NCBI GenBank assembly: GCA_949358305.1
Contig: OX442314.1
Span: 744,001 to 808,000 of the forward strand
DNA from: Strigamia acuminata
Taxonomy: Eukaryota; Arthropoda; Chilopoda; Geophilomorpha; Linotaeniidae
Length of the DNA stretch: 64,000 nucleotides
Reading direction: 5' to 3'
Position 1 is the stretch's first letter; every line of letters starts with the position of its first letter. Positions 13,701 to 22,700 of this stretch are shown here, piece by piece. The translations under genes were made by a program, and so were the position numbers. Under the pieces are notes generated by a model. That model was not told the origin of the DNA, did no database searches, and saw nothing but the letters and a program-made list of their open reading frames with translations.

Positions 13701-16700
13701 AGTCAAAAATGGTTGAAAATGACTAAATTGGAGTCAAAAATAGCCAAAAATGACTAAATGAAGAAATTCATGCTGAAAAATAATTAATAAACGATCCAAA
13801 CAACACACCTGTTGTTGTAAAATGAGTTGGTCTAGTTTGTTCAGACTCTGCGGTCTTTCGTCCTGCCCCGACACTTTCTGCTTCTCCTTGAGCCAAGTGA
13901 CCACCTGCTCCACCTCTTCCTTATATATAAAACACTTGGTGATCGTGTCCACCCTCACAGTGGTAATCTCAATATTCGGCAGAAGCGACTTGTACCGCGC
14001 GATGAGCGCCTCCAACTTCCTCTGCTCGGCGAGCGCGTCCTCTTCCGTCGCGCGCAGAATCAAACTGTCCAACATCTGCACCAACCACTTCATCTCCCCG
14101 CGCCGACTGTCCACTTCCTCGCAGATTTTCTATCAGAAAACACGAAAAAAAACGTCAATTTCAATTTTTAGAAATTCAATTTCACGTTACCCTCATTTTT
14201 CCGATCTGTTGCATTAAACAAGCAATGCAAGAGTTAAGATGGCGGATTCATAATAGGGTTGCACCGAATATTCGTTTTGTAATTGGCCTTATTCGGCCTA
14301 AAAACCGAAAACTGCATTTTTTATACGAAAAAATTCAATTTTCACTATTAAATTGCAATTATTACCTAAAAAACGCAAATTGTACAATAAAAAGTCAATA
14401 TTTATATTAAAAATGAAATTTTTAAGGCAATAATTGCATTTTCTCTGTAAAAATTGCTTTTCACAGGCAAAAATTGCACTTTTTAGGCAAAAATCGCTAT
14501 TTTTAGGCAAAAATCGCTATTTTTAGGCAAAAATTGCATTTTTTTTTTAGAAAAAAGACATTTTAAACCTAAAAAATTACATTTTTTGGTTAAAAAGAAC
14601 ATTTTAGATCCTAAAAACTGCATTTATTAGATAAAAAGTAAATTTTTTCAGCAAAAAATGACTTTTTTTCAACGTAAAAAGTTTTTTTTTTTTAATATTC
14701 GGTTATTCGGCTTTTTTAATATTCGGTTATTCGGCTTTTTGAATATTCGGTGCAACCCTTTTTTTTCATAACGATTCGTTTTGTTCACCTGGAATTTGAC
14801 TTTGAAGTCTTCAAATTCCTCCATGGTTTGCGCCTCTTGCGAGAGTCTGGCGACGGATTGCTCCACGTCGTCCATCCATCGTTCGAGGGCGTGGAATTTG
14901 CGTCGGTATTCGGTCCACTGCTGCGGGATTTGTTTGAGTTGGGTTTGGAGGTCGCAGATGCGACTTTCTAGGTCTTTCATTTGTTGTTGGGTTTGGCGCA
15001 CTTTGAGGCTCATTTCTGTTTTGTCGGTGGAATCTGTGTGAGATTCGGTGATTGTCTTCATTTTATTTACACATTCTAGAAGTCGGGATAAATTGTTGCT
15101 GTTTTCAAATATTTCCTGAAAGGGAAAATAAGTTATTTCAACAGAGAAGTTTGAATAAATTTAATAATTTGAAATTTTTTTAACAAATTTCTCGTGAATT
15201 TTGATCAAATTTGGTAAATTTTTCACGAATTTTAATCAAATTTGATAAATTTTTCACGAATTTGATAAATTTTTCACGAATTTGATAAATTTTTCACGAA
15301 TTTGATAAATTTTTCACGAATTTGATAAATTTTTCACGAATTTGATAAATTTTTCACGAATTTGATAAATTTTTCACGAATTTGATAAATTTTTCACGAA
15401 ATTTCATCAAATTTAGTAAATTTTTCATAAATTTTCATCAAATTTGGTACATTTTTTACGAATTTTCATCAAATTTGGTACATTTTTTACGAATTTTCAT
15501 CAATTTTGGTACATTTTTTACGAATTTTTATCAAATTTGTTAAATGTTTCACGAATTTTCATCAAAGTTGGTAAATTTTTCACGAATTTTTATCAAATTT
15601 GGTACATTTTCACGAATTTTCATCAAATTTGGTACATTTTTAACGAATTTTTATCAAATTTGGTACATTTTTCACGAATTTTCATCAAATTTGATAAATT
15701 TTTCACAAATTTTTATCAAATTTGGTACATTTTTAACGAATTTTTATCAAATTTGATCAATTTTTCACAAATTTTTATCAAATTTGATAAATTTTTCACG
15801 AATTTTCATCAAATTTGATAAACTTTTCACGAATTTGACAATACACGACCAATTTTTCGCAAATTTTGTCACAATTTCTGAAACAATGGTCGAAATAATT
15901 ACACGACTGATCGAAGCATTAACGCGTTTTTACTTGGTGTTTCCGCACAAGATAATCCACATTTTCATTTTGATTAAATTCAGTTTCTTGAGACACGAGT
16001 TCCTTCTCCATTTCCCTGTAGAGTTGTTGGAATGTCGTTTCGTTAAGGCGGAATTCCAATTTCAATAAATGCGAAGGCACTTTATCAACAATTTCCTAAG
16101 AAAAAAAAATCATTTATTTCATTTATTATTTAAATTTCATTCTCACCTTCCATCTGCGTTCGTAATGAGCAACAATATCTTCAACTTTTGCATGTTGAGA
16201 AGTGGACAGACACGCCAACAAATCACCCGACGCATCTTTTAAATTCTGCACCAAATGTTGGGTGTTTTGACTAAAAAACGATTCGTACTGGCGCATAACA
16301 CTTTCGCTCCTCGTCGATTTCTCCTCCAACAAACGACTCGCTTCGGCCAGCCACTCGTCCAATGTCTTTTGCGTTTCGGTAAACAGCAACCACGAACGGA
16401 GCACTTTCTCCAAATGCTGCTCCCACTGGCGCGCCATTGTCACTTGAGTCTAAAACAAACAAAAATTATTTTAAATTTCACAAAAAAAAAATTTTCCTTA
16501 ATATTTTGTAGTTTATTTGTAACTGTTTGAGTTTATTTTCAACGTTTTTGAGTTTATTTTGAACTTTTTTGAGTGAATTTTGATTGTTTTGAACTTTTTT
16601 TGAGTTTATTTTGAACTTTTAGATTTAATTTTGATTTTTTTCAACTTTTTTTGAGTTTATTTTCATTTTTTTGAACTTTTTTGACTTTATTTTCATTTTT

Positions 16701-19700
16701 TTGAACTTTTTTGACTTTATTTTGATTAATTTGAACTTTTTTGAGCTTATGAAATTTATTTTCGACTTTTTCGAACACTTTTTCCATTTAATACCTGGAA
16801 TCTTCGATTGAGTTGCGTGAGTTGCAACAGCGTAGTTCCTGTATCCATCGCGTGCGCATCGCCATTCATACTTGACACAATACTCTCGTGTATTTTATTT
16901 TTACTCTCGAGCATCGACCGGTAATACAAAGTCCGCGCAAAAAAATTCTAAAAACACATAAAATCAAAATCAAAATAAATTTCAAATTTTAAAACTGAAT
17001 CACTCCCAAAAACCCACCCGATGTTTATCGAGCAATTTCCGGATGTGCTCGGGCGACTCGGTGAGCGAATGCGACGCGAGCAACACATCGCCTTCGTCCA
17101 ACCACCGACTCAGCTCCGCGAACCCTTTCTCCAGCGCCTCTTGCTGCGCCAACAACTGCTGATACAAATAAATGCGACTGGGAATCGTGGCGCGAATCCT
17201 CACGATCGCTTCTTTCACCTGAAAAAATTAAAAAAAAATTAAAATTAAAATAAAATAAATTAATTTTCTATTTACTTTTTTCAAATCCGTCATCATTTTA
17301 TCCACTTCGTCTCGCGAAACCTCCTGGATGAGACACTGCGCTTTCTTCGACACGTTTTTAAACAAATTCTGAATGTCGTCGCCCTGTTGCTGCAAATGCT
17401 GAACAGAATCGAAAAAAACATTAAAATTAAAATGATAAATTATGTGCAAAAATGACCAAAAACTGATGAATTAAGTGCAAAAATGACCCAAAAACTGATG
17501 AATTAAGTGTAAAAATGACCAAAAACTGATGAATTAATTGCAAAAATGACCAAAAACCGATGAATTAAGTGTAAAAATGACCAAAAACTGATGAATTAAG
17601 TGCAAAAATGACCAAAAACTGATAAATTACTTGTAATTGTTCGAGGAGCGATTGCAAGACGTCGACCGAGCACGATAGTTTGGCGTCGGTCAAAAGTCTT
17701 TCGGCTTTGGTCACCCAATCTTGCAGTTTGGTCATTCCCGTCCGGTATTCGTGTTTGTGCTTCATTAACTCGCCCGCCACGAGATAGTCGTGCACCTGCA
17801 AACGAGAAAATTCGTTTTCAGCGAACGAGAATGAAGGAAATTGTTGTCATCATTTATTTACGCACTTTCATGATGAGTAATTCCCATCGCTGGTCGATGT
17901 TTAGCATTTTGTTGCTGATTTCTTGAGAGATTCTTTCCACGCAGGCGGTTTGCAGAAAGTTTCCGGATTCGTGGAACGATTCGTAGCGTTCTTTCCACAC
18001 GTTTAAATCGTGGAAGAATTCCTAAAAATTACGTAATGATATGTAACAATTTTTTATACATATAAAGCCAAAAAGTGCATTTTTACATGCAAAAATGCAT
18101 AATCTAGTGCAAAATTACAAAACCTTTAAGGAAAAAGTGCATTTTACCATGCAAAATTGTATAATCTGGTGCAAAAATACAATTTTTATGTGCAAAAACG
18201 CATAATCTGGTGCAAAAGTACAATTATTATATGCAAATGTGCAATATTTTACACAAAAAAGTGCATTTTTACACACAAAAAGTGCATTTTTACACAAAAA
18301 AGTGCATTTTTACACATAAAAGTGCATTCTTACACAAAAAAACTGCATTTTTACATGCAAAAATGAATAATCTGGTGCAAAATTACACAAATTCTGAGGA
18401 AAAAGTGCATTTTTACGTGCAAAAATGCATAAACTGGTACAAAAATACAATTTTTATGTGCAAAAATGCAACAATTTACACAAAAAAGTGCATTTTTACG
18501 AACAAGAATTGCAAAAATATAAGCCTTTTTTTAATCCTACTCAATCCCTTACTATTCTTTCGCCTTCAGTGCCCTTAGCAGCCCTCTCCGCACTGCTAAG
18601 CCACTGTTCAAAACAGTCGTAATTAGTCAGAAAATATTTCCACGACGAGATGAGTTGCTGCAACATCGTTTTCATGCACTGCAACTCGACGGTCACGGAT
18701 CGCCACTGTTCCTTCACGTCCCTAAGCAACTGATCGACAGTTTCCACCGCCTTAGCGTCGTGCATCACTTTCGCCTTGTACGCGTCGGCCGCGCACTGCA
18801 TTTCATCGTACGCTCTGTCAAACTCCAAAATAACGTGCTTCACGTCCACGTACTCCTAAATAAAAATAAATTAATTGCATTAAAAATAGGGTTGCAGAGA
18901 ATATTCGTTTTGTATTCGGTTATTATTACCTAAAAAACACAAATTGTACAATTAAAATTCAATATTTATTTTTAAAATAAAATTTTTAAAGCAATAATTG
19001 CATTTTTCCTGTAAAAATTGCTTTTCACAGGCAAAAATTGCACTTTTTAGGCAAAAATTGCTATTTTTAAGCAAAAATTTCTATTTTTAGGCAAAAATTG
19101 GTATTTTTAGGCAAAAATTGGTATTTTTAGGCAAAAATTGATATTTTTAAGCGAAAATTGCTATTTTTAGACGAAAATTGCTATTTTTACGTGAAAATTG
19201 ATATTTTGAGGCAAAAATTAGCTATTTTTAGGCAAGAATTGCTATTTTTAGGCAAAATTCGCTATTTTTAGGCAAAATTCGCTATTTTTAGGCAAAATTC
19301 GCTATTTTTAGGCAAAAATCGCTATTTTTAGGCAAAAATCGCTATTTTTAGGCAAAAATTGCTATTTTTAAGCAAAAATTGCAAACTAAAAATTAAAACA
19401 CATGTCGTCAACATTTTCGAGTTACGACTTTCAACCGACCCGAAATTCGCCCGCTAAATTCTCGACGTCTTGAAGCGATCCGTATTTGCTCGTCCAAGTT
19501 TGGATCTTCCTCTTGGTTTTGTTGATGATCGTCAGCGAATTCAGACACTCCTGCTCGAACATCAAACACAACCGTCTTCGTTCGCTGAGCAGCAACACGC
19601 GTTCGAGCCGCTCTTGGATTTCCTGCAGGTGCTCGGCGCACACGTTTCGCGCGACCGCCGAATTTTTCGCCGCGTCAAACTCGCGTTGCACGGCGGGAAG

Positions 19701-22700
19701 GTTCTGGAAGAATTCCTGGAAACGTAAAACGCACATTTAGAGGGAAAATTAATATTTTACAAGTTTTTTCACTTTGTGGTCGTGGAGTTTGGCCGTGACG
19801 AATTCCAAGTCGCTTTCCACGAGCGTCGGCGGCACGATCTCCGAACTGAGGAGTTTCTCGGCCTTGTGCAGCCAATCGGTGATGCTGTTGAACGGCGACG
19901 GCAGGTTGGCGTCGAGGCGGCGCTGCCATTCGTACATTCCGTTCTGGAAACGCGTCCATAAGGTCTCGATTTCCCTCCATAAACTCTCCGTTACGAAGAC
20001 GGAGACTTTCGATTCGAATCGCGTTCGAATTCTGTCGTACGTTTCTTCTTTTTCGTTCATTTCGTTTCGTATATTAAAATATTGCTGCAAAATGATACAT
20101 TTTTAGTCTAAAATGTTGAATTTTAATAGATATTTGAGTGAAAATCACTGATTTTAATCAATTTTTGTGTGAAAATCACTGATTTTAATCAATTTTTGTG
20201 TGAAAATCACTGATTTTAATCAATTTTTGTGTGAAAATCACTGATTTTAATCAATTTTTGTGTGAAAATCACTGATTTTAATCAATTTTTGTGTGAAAAT
20301 CACTGTTTTTAATCAATTTTTGTGTGAAAATCACTGATTTTAATCAATTTTTGTGTGAAAATCACTGATTTTAATCAATTTTTGTGTGAAAATCACTAAT
20401 TTTAATCGATGTTTAGTGTAAAATTTTACAGTTTAATCTTTGTTTTAATGTAAAATCTTCCATTATAATCGATGTTTAGTGTAAAATTTTACAGTTTAAT
20501 CTGTTTTAATGTAAAATCTTCGATTATAATCGATTTTTATGTAAATCTTACACTTTAATCGATTTTTGTGTGAAAATCACTGATTTTAATCGATTTTTAG
20601 TGTAAAATTTTACATTTTAATCGATTTTTAGTGTAAAATTTTACATTTTAATCGATTTTTAGTGTACAATTTTACATTTTAATCGATTTTTCGTGCAAAA
20701 TCTTCGATTTTAATAAATTTTTCGTGTAAAATCTCAGATTTCAACCGATTTTTGTGTAAAATTTTATACTTTAATCGATTATTTTCTGTAAAATCTTCAA
20801 TTTTATTAAATTTTTCGCGTAAAATCTCAGATTTCAACCGATTTTCTACCGTATAATCGAAGGAATTTTGTTGATTCGCATCATCAACAACAGTCAAAAC
20901 TCGCAGAACCCAAGACCGCAACTCATCCGTCTCGGTCCGCTCCACTTCAGCCATCGTCGGCTGCTCCGCTTTAATCCGCGTACCCAACTCGGGGTACTTA
21001 TGCAAAAATTGAGCAACATAAGTCATGATTGAACGCTCGTCCGGCTGCGGCACGTCCACATCTAAAAAAAAACCAAAACAACAACAAAAACTCATTCAAT
21101 TCCACCAATCCCACGGACCTTCGGGGTCCAAAAGCCGCGCAATGCCCAGATGTTTCTCTGCCAAATCGAACGCCATTTCCAACCGATCCCGATTCGTCAA
21201 GAAACGCAACGCGTTCCAATCCACGAGACCGGGCCGGATCGAACTGATGAGAGCTAAAAACGCGTATCCGTCTCTCCAACTCGGACCGAAATCCGAAACG
21301 ACGACGCCGTGTCTCCTGCAAAATAAAAATCGAAATAAAAATAAAAATCGAAATAAAAATCGAATTTCAGTTGAATTTACGTCGAAATGACCGCTTTGAC
21401 CCACTGCAAGAGGGCCTTGCGAGCGCCGGAGCGCAGGTCTCGGGCCAAACTCGGCACCATTCGTCGTCTGGTCGGCGACTGTTTCCACGACGATTCCATT
21501 TCGTGCGGGCTCCCGGCGCTTTCCAAGCTGCTGGTGCTGCCCGCTTGGAGGTGGTACATCTGCTCGCCGAGAGAACGGGTCTTTTCTTCGATCTGAACGA
21601 GAATCGAAGAATTTTTAACAAACGAGAGTTTCAATTTGGTGGAGAAATCAGTGGTGGTGCCGAGGGAATGGTTTAAAATTATGTTCGCTTCGTTTTTGGC
21701 AATTAAAATAATGTTTTTATGTAAAATTAATGCAGTTTTAGGCGAATTAAATTAGTTTTGCATGTAAAAATACATTTTTAAGTCAATAAAATTCATTTTT
21801 GCATGTAAAAATTCATTTTTAAGTCAATAAAATTCATTTTTGCATGTAAAAATTCATTTTTAAGTCAATAAAATTCATTTTTGCATGTAAAAATTTATTT
21901 TGTCGTGTAAAAATTCATTTTTGCATGTAAAAATTCATTTTTGCATGTAAAAATTCATTTTTGCATGTAAAAATTCATTTTTGCATGTAAAAATTCATTT
22001 TTGCATGTAAAAATTCATTTTTGCATGTAAAAATTCATTTTATTGACTAAAAAATGTATTTTAACATGCAAAACTAATTTAATTCGCCTAAAACTGCATT
22101 TTTGCATGCATAAAATCATTTTTAGCTGCAGAAAATTAATTTTTCGGTGAATAAAATCATTTTTAGGTGCATAAAATCATTTTTAGGTGCATAAAATCAT
22201 TTTTTTATGTGCATAAAATCATTTTTAGGTGCATAAAATTATTTTTAGGTGCATAAAATCATTTTTAGCTGAAGAAAATTAATTTAAGTACAGAAAATAA
22301 GTTTTAGGTGCAAAACTAGTCCATCACAAACAAAAAACTGCATTTTCATGTACGTAAAATCACTTAATCTTGAAAAAATTCATTTCTAAGTGCAAAAATA
22401 ATCCATCGCAATAATAAAACTCCATCTAAACATGCAACGACATTTTTTCAAGATAAAACGAGGACAAAAATCTCGTTTTGAGGCCAAATTTTCCACCCTA
22501 TCTCGCCACCGCGTGTTAAAATATTTAAACATCGCACTTGGAAAAACAAAATAATCGTCCAAATGAGTCCCAACACGACGGGAGGACGCCCGTCCACAAC
22601 ATCGGAGGCGTTGATGTTGACCAATTTGACCTTCAACAAAAAAAATAAATAAATCCATTCCCATTTCGCCGTCTCGTAAATCTTTTATTACCCTTTTGCG

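Noticed and set aside
15240-15410. CRISPR-like array
   Set aside because: Units are contiguous without unique spacers, the DNA is from an animal nucleus, and the array sits in a spliced intron.
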